Source of the DNA: Pseudomonadota bacterium
GTDB lineage: Bacteria; Pseudomonadota; Gammaproteobacteria; Xanthomonadales; Rhodanobacteraceae
DNA: 64,000 nt
Assembly (NCBI GenBank): GCA_021795435.1
Contig: JAJYPJ010000006.1
Coordinates: 1 to 64,000 of the forward strand
Reading direction: 5' to 3'
In this document: positions 39,851-49,915 of the stretch, in pieces
Layout of the letters: each line of letters opens with the position of its first letter
Numbering within the stretch: the stretch's first letter is position 1
Notes under the pieces: model-generated
What the model was told of the DNA's origin: nothing
Database searches by the model: none
Seen by the model: only the letters and a program-made list of their open reading frames with translations
Translations under genes and position numbers: made by a program

Positions 39851-40947
39851 GATGGCCGCCCCGAGGTGGTGGCCGCCGGGGCGCCTTGCTCGTACCAGCC
39901 CTTGCTGCGGTTGACGATCCTTACGACCAGGAGCATGACCGGCACTTCGATGAGCACGCCGACGACCGTTGCGAGTGCCGCGCCGGACTCGAACCCGAAC
40001 AGGCTGATCGCGGCAGCGACGGCCAGCTCGAAGAAATTACTCGCGCCAATCAAGGCGGACGGGCAGGCGACGCTGTGGGATTCGCCGAGGCGTCGGTTGA
40101 GCCAGTACGCGAGTGCCGAGTTGAAGAACACCTGAATGAGGATCGGCACCGCGAGCATCGCGATGATCAGGGGCTGCTTGATGATGGCCTCGCCCTGGAA
40201 TGCGAAGAGCAGGACGAGTGTCGCCAGCAGCGCTGTGATCGACCAGGGGCCAATGATCTCCAGTGCCCGATCGAAAGTGGTCTGGCCGCCTTGCGCCAGA
40301 AGCGCCTTGCGGAGAACCTGGGCAATTACGACGGGAATCACGAGGTAGAGAACAACCGACGTGAGGAGCGTGTCCCACGGAACGGTGATCGACGAGAGCC
40401 CGAGCAACAGCGCCACGATCGGCGCGAACGCGAACACCATGATGGTGTCGTTCAGAGCGACCTGGGTCAGCGTGAAGAGCGGATGGCCGTTCGTGAGCCG
40501 GCTCCACACGAACACCATGGCGGTGCAGGGCGCGGCGGCCAGCAGGATGAGGCCCGCGATGTAGCTGTCGAGCTGGCCAGCCGGCAGATATCCGGCGAAC
40601 ACATGCCTGACGAAGATCCAGCCGAGTAACGCCATCGAGAACGGCTTGACTGCCCAGTTTACGAACAGCGTGACCCCAATGCCGCGCCAATGCTGCTTCA
40701 CCTGATGCAAGGCGCCGAAGTCGATCTTCAGCAGCATCGGGATGATCATCACCCAGATCAGGAGGCCCACTGGGATGTTGACCTTGGCGATCTCCATTTG
40801 GCCGATCGCATGGAACGGTCCCGGCAGCCACTGGCCCAGGCCAATGCCGACGACGATGCAGAGAAATACCCAAACGGTCAGGTAGCGCTCGAAGACGCTC
40901 ATGGGGGCAGGCGCCGCAAGGGGAGCGGCGAGGGTGGTGGTGTTCAT
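39847..40947 (-). CDS. acr3: ACR3-family arsenite permease
   Basis: This membrane carrier exports arsenite, and can be driven by ArsA. The 366-residue protein has about ten hydrophobic segments and the ACR3 signature APCTAMVFVWSRLTNG including the conserved Cys, plus ALIGASNFFELAVA near the C-terminus. It sits between the LMW-type and glutaredoxin-type arsenate reductase genes. Confidence 0.92.
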   Translation of the reverse strand: MNTTTLAAPLAAPAPMSVFERYLTVWVFLCIVVGIGLGQWLPGPFHAIGQMEIAKVNIPVGLLIWVMIIPMLLKIDFGALHQVKQHWRGIGVTLFVNWAVKPFSMALLGWIFVRHVFAGYLPAGQLDSYIAGLILLAAAPCTAMVFVWSRLTNGHPLFTLTQVALNDTIMVFAFAPIVALLLGLSSITVPWDTLLTSVVLYLVIPVVIAQVLRKALLAQGGQTTFDRALEIIGPWSITALLATLVLLFAFQGEAIIKQPLIIAMLAVPILIQVFFNSALAYWLNRRLGESHSVACPSALIGASNFFELAVAAAISLFGFESGAALATVVGVLIEVPVMLLVVRIVNRSKGWYEQGAPAATTSGRPS

Positions 40948-40950
40948 CGG

Positions 40951-41457
40951 TCAGCTCTTGCCTATGTCGGTGAGCGCAGCGTTCAGCGCTTGGGAGTCCA
41001 TGGAGTGGAGCGGCAGCGCGAGCAGTTGCAGCATGCGGTAGCCGATGGCCTGGCGAGTCAGCTCGAACGCCCGACGTTTGCCGGCATCACCACCCTCGGC
41101 GTTGGACGGATCCGGGTAGCCCCAATGCACCTTGACGGGTTGCTTTCCGGGGCCGCCGAAGAACACGGGACAGGTTTCGGCCGCGGCGCTGTCGCACACC
41201 GTGATGACGATCGACAGGGGAGGCGCCCCGTCACCCGTGAATTCATCCCAGCTCTTGCTGCGGTAGGTACTCGTGTCGATGCCGGCCCCCTTCAGTGCTT
41301 CAATCGCGAAAGCGTTGATACGCCCGCTCGGGGCGCTGCCGGCGCTGTGGGCCTGGACGTCCTTGCCGAGCTTGCGGGCGAGGTGGTTGAGCATTCCTTC
41401 GCTAAGCACGCTGCGGGCCGAGTTGTGGGTGCAAAGGATCAAAACATGGGTCGTCAT
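40951..41457 (-). CDS. arsC: arsenate reductase, LMW phosphatase type (copy 2)
   Basis: This 168-residue protein has the phosphatase P-loop CTHNSARS (Cys9 onward) of the thioredoxin or mycothiol-linked arsenate reductases. The DEFTG segment and the Cys in ITVCDSAAAETCPVF are typical redox Cys positions. It follows the next LMW-type gene by 3 bp and precedes ACR3 by 3 bp. Confidence 0.85.
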   Translation of the reverse strand: MTTHVLILCTHNSARSVLSEGMLNHLARKLGKDVQAHSAGSAPSGRINAFAIEALKGAGIDTSTYRSKSWDEFTGDGAPPLSIVITVCDSAAAETCPVFFGGPGKQPVKVHWGYPDPSNAEGGDAGKRRAFELTRQAIGYRMLQLLALPLHSMDSQALNAALTDIGKS

Positions 41458-41460
41458 GGT

Positions 41461-41955
41461 TCAGCGGGTTCCGATATCGCGTACTTCGCGCTGGATCGCC
41501 ATGCGATCCAGGCTCGTCAGAGGCAGGGCCAGGAAGAGTTGAATGCGGCGGCGCATGTGAACCATCGTTTCGAGAAAGGCCGACTCCTGCGCGAACGCGT
41601 TGCCTTGGACCGCGGCAGGGTCCGGCATGCCCCAGTGCGCGGTGATGGGTTGCCCTGGCCACGCCGGGCACACTTCGCCGGCGGCCTTGTCGCAGACGGT
41701 AAAGACAAAGTCGAACGCGGGACTGTTCGGCTGCCCGAACTCATCCCAGCTCTTGCTGCGGAAGCCCGAGACGTCGATGTCGTTCTTGCCGAGCACATGG
41801 AGGGCGAGGGGATGCACTTCGCCTTTCGGGTGGCTGCCAGCCGAGTAGGCCTTGAAGCGCCCTTTGCCGAGCTGGTTCATCAGACCTTCGGCAATGATCG
41901 ACCGCGCGGAGTTTCCCGTGCAGATGAACAGCACGTTGTAGGTTTTGGCTTCCAT
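41461..41955 (-). CDS. arsC: arsenate reductase, LMW phosphatase type (copy 1)
   Basis: This 164-residue protein has the P-loop CTGNSARS (Cys12 onward), the SKSWDEF segment and the FTVCDKAAGEVCPAW redox region. It is clearly homologous to the following gene but well diverged, so the pair is probably not a recent duplication. It lies 5 bp after the arsI-like gene. Confidence 0.87.
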   Translation of the reverse strand: MEAKTYNVLFICTGNSARSIIAEGLMNQLGKGRFKAYSAGSHPKGEVHPLALHVLGKNDIDVSGFRSKSWDEFGQPNSPAFDFVFTVCDKAAGEVCPAWPGQPITAHWGMPDPAAVQGNAFAQESAFLETMVHMRRRIQLFLALPLTSLDRMAIQREVRDIGTR

Positions 41956-41961
41956 GGCGGC

Positions 41962-42486
41962 TCAGCAGCAGGAACTGGCCGATTTCACCGGAATGCCGAC
42001 TGGCTTGCCGCGAGAGGTCGGTGTGCAGCAGGCCGAGCTTTCGGTCGCGGTGGCCGGCATCGCCTCAGCAGGTGAGCAGCATGCCGCCGTCGCTGCATCA
42101 GGCTTCTGGGCCTCGCTGAACACGGGGATGCTGCCCAGGGTGTGGAAGTGCTCCCACGCGATGCCTTGGGGGTCGGTGATCCAGTGCTTCTCGCTCCGGG
42201 CGTAGCAGCAGGTCGCTTCGCCCTCGTCGCTCAGGGCCATGTCGGCGGCCTCGGCGCGTGCCTTGAGGGCGGCGAGTTCCTCGGGGTCGTCGGTCTGAAA
42301 TCCCAGGTGATCGATGCCGGGCTTGGACGCGCGCGTGGAGATCGCGAAGTTGATGCGCGGGTCCTCGATCATCCACTTGGCATAGTCGCTTTCGACGCGG
42401 ACCGGATCGGCGGCGAACAGCTTCGAGTAGAAGCCGATGCTCTTGTCGAGGTCGGCGACGTGCAGGTGAACATGGAATCGTTTCAT
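41962..42486 (-). CDS. arsI: ArsI/CadI-family dioxygenase with Cys-rich tail
   Basis: ArsI is an Fe(II) ring-opening-type dioxygenase that cleaves the carbon-arsenic bond of trivalent organoarsenicals. CadI is its cadmium-induced relative. This 174-residue protein has the vicinal-oxygen-chelate fold with candidate metal ligands in FHVHLHV (His 5/7), GIDHLGF (His60) and WEHFH (Glu112), and the substrate-binding CC pair in ATCCYAR (Cys93-Cys94). The C-terminal 50 residues carry three further CC pairs. Position directly behind arsR, before the arsenate reductases, favours ArsI or a metalloid-sequestering role. GGAG precedes the start by 8 nt. Confidence 0.8.
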   Translation of the reverse strand: MKRFHVHLHVADLDKSIGFYSKLFAADPVRVESDYAKWMIEDPRINFAISTRASKPGIDHLGFQTDDPEELAALKARAEAADMALSDEGEATCCYARSEKHWITDPQGIAWEHFHTLGSIPVFSEAQKPDAATAACCSPAEAMPATATESSACCTPTSRGKPVGIPVKSASSCC

Positions 42487-42500
42487 GGTGATGGCTCCAA

Positions 42501-42827
42501 TTAGCAGGTGGCCCGGCGTTTCCGGACGGACGGTATGCAGGCCTGACCCTGGCAGCAGTGATCGGTGAGGTAGCCGAGCAACGCATTCATATGTGCGAGG
42601 GCGGGTCGGTAATGCAGGTTCCGGCCCTGACGCTCGACTGTGACCAGATCGGCGTGGACCAGCTCTTTGAGGTGGAATGAGAGCGTCGTCGCCGGGATAT
42701 CCAAGGCGGCGGACAGGGCGCTGGGCGTCATACCGGTCGGGCCGGACCCGACAAGCGTGCGGAAGACCTTCAGGCGCGCTTCGTGCGCCAGGGCTGACAA
42801 GGCAAAGACGGCGGTGCTCTCATTCAT
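42501..42827 (-). CDS. arsR: ArsR/SmtB-family arsenic repressor
   Basis: It is an As(III)-responsive repressor. The 108-residue protein is a winged helix with SALSAALDIPATTLSFHLKELVHADLV as recognition region. The sensing cysteines lie at the C-terminus in DHCCQGQAC (91, 92, 97), the Acidithiobacillus/Agrobacterium-type arrangement rather than the ELCVCDL helix of E. coli ArsR. It is the first gene of the ars operon and its operator is immediately upstream. Confidence 0.92.
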   Translation of the reverse strand: MNESTAVFALSALAHEARLKVFRTLVGSGPTGMTPSALSAALDIPATTLSFHLKELVHADLVTVERQGRNLHYRPALAHMNALLGYLTDHCCQGQACIPSVRKRRATC

Positions 42828-42829
42828 AC

Positions 42830-42845
42830 TTCAAATATTATTGAA
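42830..42845. promoter_or_regulatory. ArsR operator
   Basis: TTCAA and TTGAA form a perfect inverted repeat around ATATTA, immediately before the arsR start, in an AT-rich island. It is the expected site for the neighbouring repressor. Confidence 0.65.
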
Positions 42846-42920
42846 ATATAGATCAAAGTCAATCGCGGCGAGTTTTCGGTCGCGAAAGTGAGTACGGGGA
42901 CTCGACCCGGGGTGGCCCCG

Positions 42921-42937
42921 GCGGCGGACTCCGCCGC
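42921..42937 (-). terminator. GC hairpin after the cytochrome-DUF302 unit
   Basis: GCGGCG and CGCCGC form a stem around a 5-nt loop between the DUF302 stop and the ars promoter. No T run follows, so it is only a probable end of the upstream transcript. Confidence 0.35.
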
Positions 42938-42971
42938 GGATTCCTCTGCGGCACGACGACCGCGAGCTTCC

Positions 42972-43358
42972 TTAAAGGCTGTCGATCACCCGCTGCAGGC
43001 GGACGCGCACCTCGTCGGCCACGCTGGTCAGTCGGGCATTGCCAACTCGTCCCAACGATGCCACGGGATCGACGGCGGCAACCTCGATCTGGCCGAGCCC
43101 CTGTTCGCGCACGATGACATTGCACGGCAACAGGACACCCAACTTGTCTTCGAATTGCAGGGCCTGGTGCGCGAAGGTTGGATTGCAGGCCCCGAGGATC
43201 CGGTATCTCTGCATGTCGGCGCCGATCTTGGTCTTGAGGGTCGCCTGCACATCGATATCGGTCAGGATTCCGAAGCCCTCCTGTTTCAACGCGGCGGTCA
43301 CCCGCTGGATCACCGCCTCGAAATCTTGCGTCACCGTCTTGGCTAGATAGTAGGACAT
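42972..43358 (-). CDS. DUF302 domain protein
   Basis: This 128-residue protein is a single DUF302 domain: MSYYLAKTV, VTAALKQEGFGILTDIDVQ, the ILGACNPTFAHQAL block with its conserved Cys-Asn-Pro, LLPCNVIVRE and VDPVASL. The family's biochemical role is unknown. It often sits beside metal and sulfur genes. It follows the cytochrome gene by 22 bp and probably shares its MerR-type promoter. Confidence 0.85.
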   Translation of the reverse strand: MSYYLAKTVTQDFEAVIQRVTAALKQEGFGILTDIDVQATLKTKIGADMQRYRILGACNPTFAHQALQFEDKLGVLLPCNVIVREQGLGQIEVAAVDPVASLGRVGNARLTSVADEVRVRLQRVIDSL

Positions 43359-43380
43359 CGCAGGCCTCCCGTCGTGTTGA

Positions 43381-44259
43381 TCAATGCGCCGTGGCGGCGT
43401 GCTTTCCGAGGTAGTCGGTGATCGCGTCGAGTTCTGCGGCGCTCGGTGTTTTCAGGCCCGGCATCGAGCTGCCCGACAGATCGTGAATGTGATCGCGCAT
43501 GCGCGAGGTGACCGCGCTCCACTCAGTGTTGGTGTGTACAGCTGGCGATGGTGCGGCGTGGCATTGCGAGCAGTACTTGGCCACCAGCTGCGCACCGGAG
43601 GACTGCGAGTCCGGCAACGCGGCCGCTGCGTTGGTTGCCCACATCCAGCCCATGCCGCGCATGGACTGCATGCCGCGGTACATGGTTTCGTAGTGATCCC
43701 GGATCAGGGCCAGCCGCTTGGCCGGATCCTTCTCCGCGGCAATCGCGGCCACCTGCTGGTGCATCTGTTGCATCATGCCCTGCATCTGGCGTCGGTATTG
43801 ATCCGACGGCATGCCCGGCGGCATGGCCCACCAGCCCTGATCGGTGCCCATCATTCCAGGACCCATCATTCTCGGGCCCATCTTTCCCATGCCCATCATG
43901 CCGTGCCCCATCCAGCCGCGACCGGCAGTGCCCCGCGAGCCCATCATGTTCGGATCCACCATCATCCAGTCGACGTTTCCGTTTGCAGTCATGCCGGGCA
44001 TCATGCGGGCGTTGCGCATGTGCTCCAGCATCATCGACCAGTGTCGTTGCATGGCCTGCTGCCTGGCCGCAGGATCCGCTGCAGTTTGAACCTGCGCCAG
44101 CTGCTTGGTGAGCTCGTCGGTCTGCTGCTGCAACTGGGCCGTCGTCGTCGGTTCGGTGGCGCCGGGTGCAGCGGCTTGCGCTACCGAGTACAGGCACAGC
44201 GCGAGCATACAAAGCGCCACGCGGGCTGGATGAATAGTTTGAAGTTCAGTGGTCAGCAT
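43381..44259 (-). CDS. exported Met-rich c-type cytochrome
   Basis: This 292-residue protein has an N-terminal signal sequence (CMLALCLYSVAQA, cleavage near A-AAPG), a coiled Gln-rich stretch, a central Met/Gly-rich region with repeated GMMG and MMGPGMMG elements, and one C-terminal haem site CSQCH with Met ligand in SSMPGLKTP. Longer frames start at 44274 and 44313, but the latter would lie inside the MerR-type -10 (44309-44314). GGAG 9 nt before ATG 44259 supports this start. The Met clusters suggest binding of soft metals such as copper or silver in the periplasm. The exact role is unknown. Confidence 0.75.
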   Translation of the reverse strand: MLTTELQTIHPARVALCMLALCLYSVAQAAAPGATEPTTTAQLQQQTDELTKQLAQVQTAADPAARQQAMQRHWSMMLEHMRNARMMPGMTANGNVDWMMVDPNMMGSRGTAGRGWMGHGMMGMGKMGPRMMGPGMMGTDQGWWAMPPGMPSDQYRRQMQGMMQQMHQQVAAIAAEKDPAKRLALIRDHYETMYRGMQSMRGMGWMWATNAAAALPDSQSSGAQLVAKYCSQCHAAPSPAVHTNTEWSAVTSRMRDHIHDLSGSSMPGLKTPSAAELDAITDYLGKHAATAH

Positions 44260-44308
44260 GATGGCGGTCTCCATCGAAGCGAGCCAATTCGTGTCGCGCG
44301 ACGGATTG

Positions 44309-44339
44309 AACATAGCACCTGTAGCGGCTACGGGGTCAA
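44309..44339 (-). promoter_or_regulatory. MerR-family (ZntR/CadR/PbrR-like) promoter-operator
   Basis: TTGACC (44339-44334) and TATGTT (44314-44309) are separated by 19 bp, the over-long spacer typical of MerR-activated promoters. The spacer contains the near-palindrome ACC..GTAGC-C-GCTAC..GGT. It drives the cytochrome and DUF302 genes. No MerR-family gene is present in the window. Confidence 0.7.
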
Positions 44340-44434
44340 GTCAGGGGTTCCACCTAAGAAGTCGCAGTCGCTGCGTGGACGGGAATAGCCTTCAAGCGCC
44401 AAGACCGCCTGACGCGCCGCAGTACCTGAATGAT

Positions 44435-46585
44435 CTACGGCGAACGGGCGTCGGACGGTTCCGCGGCGGCGCGTAGCAACCGCAGTCCGTTGGCAACCAC
44501 CAGGAGGCTCGCGCCCATGTCGGCAAAGACGGCCATCCACATCGTTGCCCCGGCAAACAGCGCGAGTCCGAGGAACACGGCTTTGACCCCGAGAGCCAAA
44601 GTGATGTTTTGGACCAGGATCGCCTGGGTGCGTTTGGACAGGCGAATGAGTTCCGGGATGCGGCGCAAGTCATCATTCATCACGACGACGTCTGCGGCCT
44701 CGACGGCAGCGTCGGTACCCGCGGCTCCCATGGCGATGCCAATGTCCGCGCGTACCAGCGCCGGTGCGTCGTTGATGCCATCTCCGACCATCGCGACCAC
44801 ACCACTTTGAGCCTTGAGGTCACCAATGGCCTGGAGCTTGTCGGCGGGCAGCAGGCTTCCGCGCGCCTCATCGACGCCGGCTTCATGCGCGATGCTGTCG
44901 GCCGTACGCTGGTTGTCGCCGGTCAGCATGACCGTGCGGATACCAAGGTCATGTAATGCGGCGATGGCTTCGCGCGAGCTCGGCTTGATCGCGTCGGCGA
45001 CCGCAAAGAGACCAAGTACGGCCTGAGAGGAGGCCAGGAGCGTCGTGGTACGTCCCCGCTCCTCGTGCGCACGGAGTTTGGATTCCAGCGCATCGCTGCA
45101 CAGGTTCATCTCCTCGATCAGACGGTGACTTGCGAGCACGAACGTATGCTCGCCGACCGTGCCCTCGATGCCACGACCGGGAAGTGCCTTGAAGTTGGCG
45201 ACTGGGTGTGGGGTGCGCCCAAGCCCGCACGCGATAGCACGCGCCACCGGATGGTCGGAACGAGCCGCAAGGCTGGCCGCGTCGCTCGCGACGTCTTCGG
45301 GCTCGCCGAGCAGGACCTCGACGTCGAGCAATTGCGGCTTGCCCTCGGTGAGGGTACCCGTCTTATCGAGTGCGACGACGCGGATGCGTCGGGCTGATTC
45401 CAGGTACGCGCCGCCCTTGATGAGGATGCCGCGTCGAGCGGCGCTGGCGAGGGCGCTCACGACGGCGACCGGCGTCGAGATGACCAGCGCACAGGGGCAG
45501 CCGATGACGAGCAGTACCAATGCCTTATAGAACGACTGCATCCAGGTCCAACCGAGAAGCCACGGGCACGTCACCGCAACGGCAAGAGCCATCAGCAGGA
45601 CGGCGGGCGTATACAAGGCCGCGAACTGGTCGACGAAGCGCTGGGTCGGAGCGCGCGAGCCCTGGGCCGATTCCACGGCCTGGATGATTCGCGCCAGGGT
45701 GGTGTTGGCAGCGGTGGCCGTGACCTGGAATTCGAGTTCGCCGGTCTGGTTGATGGTGCCTGCGAAAACCGGATCGCCGGCGGACTTGTCGACGGGGATG
45801 CTCTCGCCGGTGACGGGCGCCTGGTTCACGGCACTCGTGCCCCCGGTGATGAGGCCATCGAGCGCGATGCGCGCGCCGGGTCGTACGCGCACGGTGGCCC
45901 CGATTGGCACGGCGGTGGCAAGCCGCTCCGTCCAGGCTCCATCAGGCTCGCGGACTTCGGCCCGTTGTGGGGCCAGGTCGAGCAGGCCGCGAATGGCGTT
46001 GCGCGCCCGATCGAGCGACCGCGCCTCGATCAGTTCGGCGATCGCGTACAGCGCCATCACCATCGCGGCCTCCGGCCACTGACCGATGACGAAGGCGCCG
46101 GTCACGGCCACGCTCATCAGGGCATTGATCGTCGGCCGGGCATGGCGCAGTGCTGATATTCCCTTGCGATAGGTCTCGAATCCGGCGAGGGCGATCGCAG
46201 CGGCTGCCAGCGCCATGACCACAACGCGAGTGGGCAAGGCAGCGCTGGCCAGGAGGGACGCCAGTTCCGCACTAGCCGCTAGGACCAGCGCGACGACCGG
46301 GCGGACCAGCGCAGTACCACCGAGGGCTCCCGGCACGTGTTCGGTCGTGGGTTGGCTATCAGTGGGCTGTGGATCGAAGCCCGCGGCCCGTATGGCTGCC
46401 TCCACGGCTTCTATGTCCGCGGCGGCTGCCGTGACCGTGAGGGTCCGCGCGGCCAACTGGAATCGCAGGCTCTCGATCCCCTGCATACCCTCCAGCGCAT
46501 GGCGGATCTCGGCCTCTTCCGAGGCGCAATCCATGTTCGCGATGCGAAACATGGCAACCGTCGGTCGAGTCGGCGCGAGGCTCAC
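44435..46585 (-). CDS. zntA: P1B-type zinc/cadmium/lead-exporting ATPase
   Basis: This membrane pump exports Zn(II), Cd(II) or Pb(II). The 716-residue protein has one heavy-metal-associated domain with the variant motif NMDCASEE, then TGES, the membrane metal motif CPC in IGCPCALVISTP, the phosphorylation site DKTGTLTEG, the SDHPVARAIA loop and GDGINDAPAL. GTG 46585 (GGGAG 8 nt upstream) was preferred over ATG 46552. It lies 12 bp after the truncated czcA, so it may have lost its own promoter to that region. Confidence 0.92.
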   Translation of the reverse strand: MSLAPTRPTVAMFRIANMDCASEEAEIRHALEGMQGIESLRFQLAARTLTVTAAAADIEAVEAAIRAAGFDPQPTDSQPTTEHVPGALGGTALVRPVVALVLAASAELASLLASAALPTRVVVMALAAAAIALAGFETYRKGISALRHARPTINALMSVAVTGAFVIGQWPEAAMVMALYAIAELIEARSLDRARNAIRGLLDLAPQRAEVREPDGAWTERLATAVPIGATVRVRPGARIALDGLITGGTSAVNQAPVTGESIPVDKSAGDPVFAGTINQTGELEFQVTATAANTTLARIIQAVESAQGSRAPTQRFVDQFAALYTPAVLLMALAVAVTCPWLLGWTWMQSFYKALVLLVIGCPCALVISTPVAVVSALASAARRGILIKGGAYLESARRIRVVALDKTGTLTEGKPQLLDVEVLLGEPEDVASDAASLAARSDHPVARAIACGLGRTPHPVANFKALPGRGIEGTVGEHTFVLASHRLIEEMNLCSDALESKLRAHEERGRTTTLLASSQAVLGLFAVADAIKPSSREAIAALHDLGIRTVMLTGDNQRTADSIAHEAGVDEARGSLLPADKLQAIGDLKAQSGVVAMVGDGINDAPALVRADIGIAMGAAGTDAAVEAADVVVMNDDLRRIPELIRLSKRTQAILVQNITLALGVKAVFLGLALFAGATMWMAVFADMGASLLVVANGLRLLRAAAEPSDARSP

Positions 46586-46597
46586 TCCAGGATCTCC

Positions 46598-47494
<897 letters not shown>

Positions 47495-47496
47495 CT

Positions 47497-47778
47497 ATGG
47501 GCCATGTGTCGAAAGAGAAGACCAAACTGCTGGTGCGTCTGCGCCGGATCCGCGGCCAGGTCGAGGCCATCGAACGGGCCGTGGCGGCGGACGAGGAGTG
47601 CGCCGGCGTCCTGCAGCAGGCCACCTCCTGCCGCGGGGCCTTGGACGGGTTCATTGCCGAGGTGATCGAGGATCACATCCGGGAACACATGGTCGACCCC
47701 GAGGCGCGTCGTGACGATCCGCGGACGGAAGCAGCGGAAGAGCTGGTGGATATCGTCCACCAGTACCTGAAGAAGTAG
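47497..47778 (+). CDS. dmeR: RcnR/DmeR-type Ni/Co-responsive repressor
   Basis: This is a CsoR/RcnR-family metal-sensing repressor of 93 residues. With ATG 47497 the protein has His3, Cys35, His60 and His64, exactly the nickel/cobalt ligand set of RcnR, as opposed to the Cu(I) set of CsoR. An in-frame ATG at 47443 would put the C-tract operator inside the coding sequence and is rejected. It is followed 32 bp later by a CDF exporter, the dmeRF arrangement. Confidence 0.88.
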   Translation: MGHVSKEKTKLLVRLRRIRGQVEAIERAVAADEECAGVLQQATSCRGALDGFIAEVIEDHIREHMVDPEARRDDPRTEAAEELVDIVHQYLKK

Positions 47779-47810
47779 CCGCGCGGTTCACTGCAGGAAC
47801 TTCCATTGCC

Positions 47811-48800
<990 letters not shown>

Positions 48801-48825
48801 TGGACTCGCCACTGAGGGGCGACCT

Positions 48826-49881
48826 TCAGTGCGCGTGCTGATGGTGTATGTCTGGGAAGTGCGGGTGACTGTGGCGCAGCGGCTCGTGCCGATGCTCGTG
48901 CGAATGGGGCTCTGAGCCGTCCCAAGTGGCGCCATGTTCGTGTTGGTGATGTTCATCGTGCACGTGCGCATGATTGTGGGTCAGGGCTTCGTGACCGTGC
49001 TCGTGGGCGTGGTGCTCGGTAAGGTGCAGCCATACCCCGAGCACCATGAAGGCTGCCGCTTCCCAGAAGGCCATTCCGCCGCCCTGCCCATATAGCGCAA
49101 TCGCCAGCGCGCTGCCTATGAATGGTGCGGTGGCAAAATAGGCGCCGGTTCGTGCTGTGCCGATGTTGCGCAAGGAATAGACGAACAGCACAAGACTAAC
49201 TCCGTACCCGAGGAAGCCGAGTCCGAGTGCGTCTGCGGTGAGTGTCGCGCGTGGAAGCGCGGCGCCCATCGCCAAGGCCAATGCAGTGTTGCCGACCCCC
49301 GCGGCCAAGCCCTTGATTGCCGCGATGCCGCGCGCATCCCCCGCGGAGATTCTTCGCGTCAGATTGTTATCGACCGCCCAGAACAGGCAGGCGCCTGCAA
49401 TGGCAGCAAGTGACCCTACGGGAGTCGGCCGGAGACTCTGCCCGGGGAGCACAAGGAGCACACTGCCAACGAAAATCGCGACGAATCCCGCGACAACTCG
49501 CCGACTGGTCGCTTCCGTGAACGCAATCCAGGCGATCAGCGCCGTGAACACGACTTCAAGGTTCAATAGCAGGGCGGCCGTTGCCGCATCCGCTTGCGCG
49601 AGTCCGTACATGAGAAGCGCCGGCGCTGCCACGCCGCCGCACATGACAGTACCGGCCAACCACGGCCAGTCTGATCTCGGCACGCCCATGGAGAATCGGC
49701 CGCGGTCCTGCACGAGAATCCACAGGGTCAAGCCCAGCCCGCTGCCGAGGTAGAGGAGGCCAGCGGTCACCAGTGGGTGAGCGGAGACCAACAGGGCCTT
49801 GGCAAGCGGAGTCGTGACGCCAAACAGAAATGCCGAGCACAAGGCCGGCAGAGCGCCAACGGCAAGAGATTGTCTTTCCAT
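48826..49881 (-). CDS. EamA/DMT-family transporter with His-rich C-terminal tail
   Basis: This 351-residue protein has ten hydrophobic segments in two EamA repeats (FLFGVTTPLAKALL and ACLFWAVDNNLTRRI starts), then a cytoplasmic or periplasmic tail of about 65 residues from LTEHHAHEHGHEAL onward in which roughly a third of residues are His. Ordinary EamA metabolite exporters lack such a tail. ATG 49881 is chosen at the conserved N-terminus. It is convergent with dmeF (25-bp gap) and lies between two metal exporters, so a role in metal handling is likely. Confidence 0.78.
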   Translation of the reverse strand: MERQSLAVGALPALCSAFLFGVTTPLAKALLVSAHPLVTAGLLYLGSGLGLTLWILVQDRGRFSMGVPRSDWPWLAGTVMCGGVAAPALLMYGLAQADAATAALLLNLEVVFTALIAWIAFTEATSRRVVAGFVAIFVGSVLLVLPGQSLRPTPVGSLAAIAGACLFWAVDNNLTRRISAGDARGIAAIKGLAAGVGNTALALAMGAALPRATLTADALGLGFLGYGVSLVLFVYSLRNIGTARTGAYFATAPFIGSALAIALYGQGGGMAFWEAAAFMVLGVWLHLTEHHAHEHGHEALTHNHAHVHDEHHQHEHGATWDGSEPHSHEHRHEPLRHSHPHFPDIHHQHAH

Positions 49882-49915
49882 TATCCGAGAGAATACTGCA
49901 TGGTGCGGCGCCCGC

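Noticed and set aside
44260-44313. Longer cytochrome start at ATG 44313.
   Set aside because: It lies within the -10 element of the MerR-type promoter and would not be in the transcript; the ATG at 44259 has a ribosome binding site and leads into the signal peptide.
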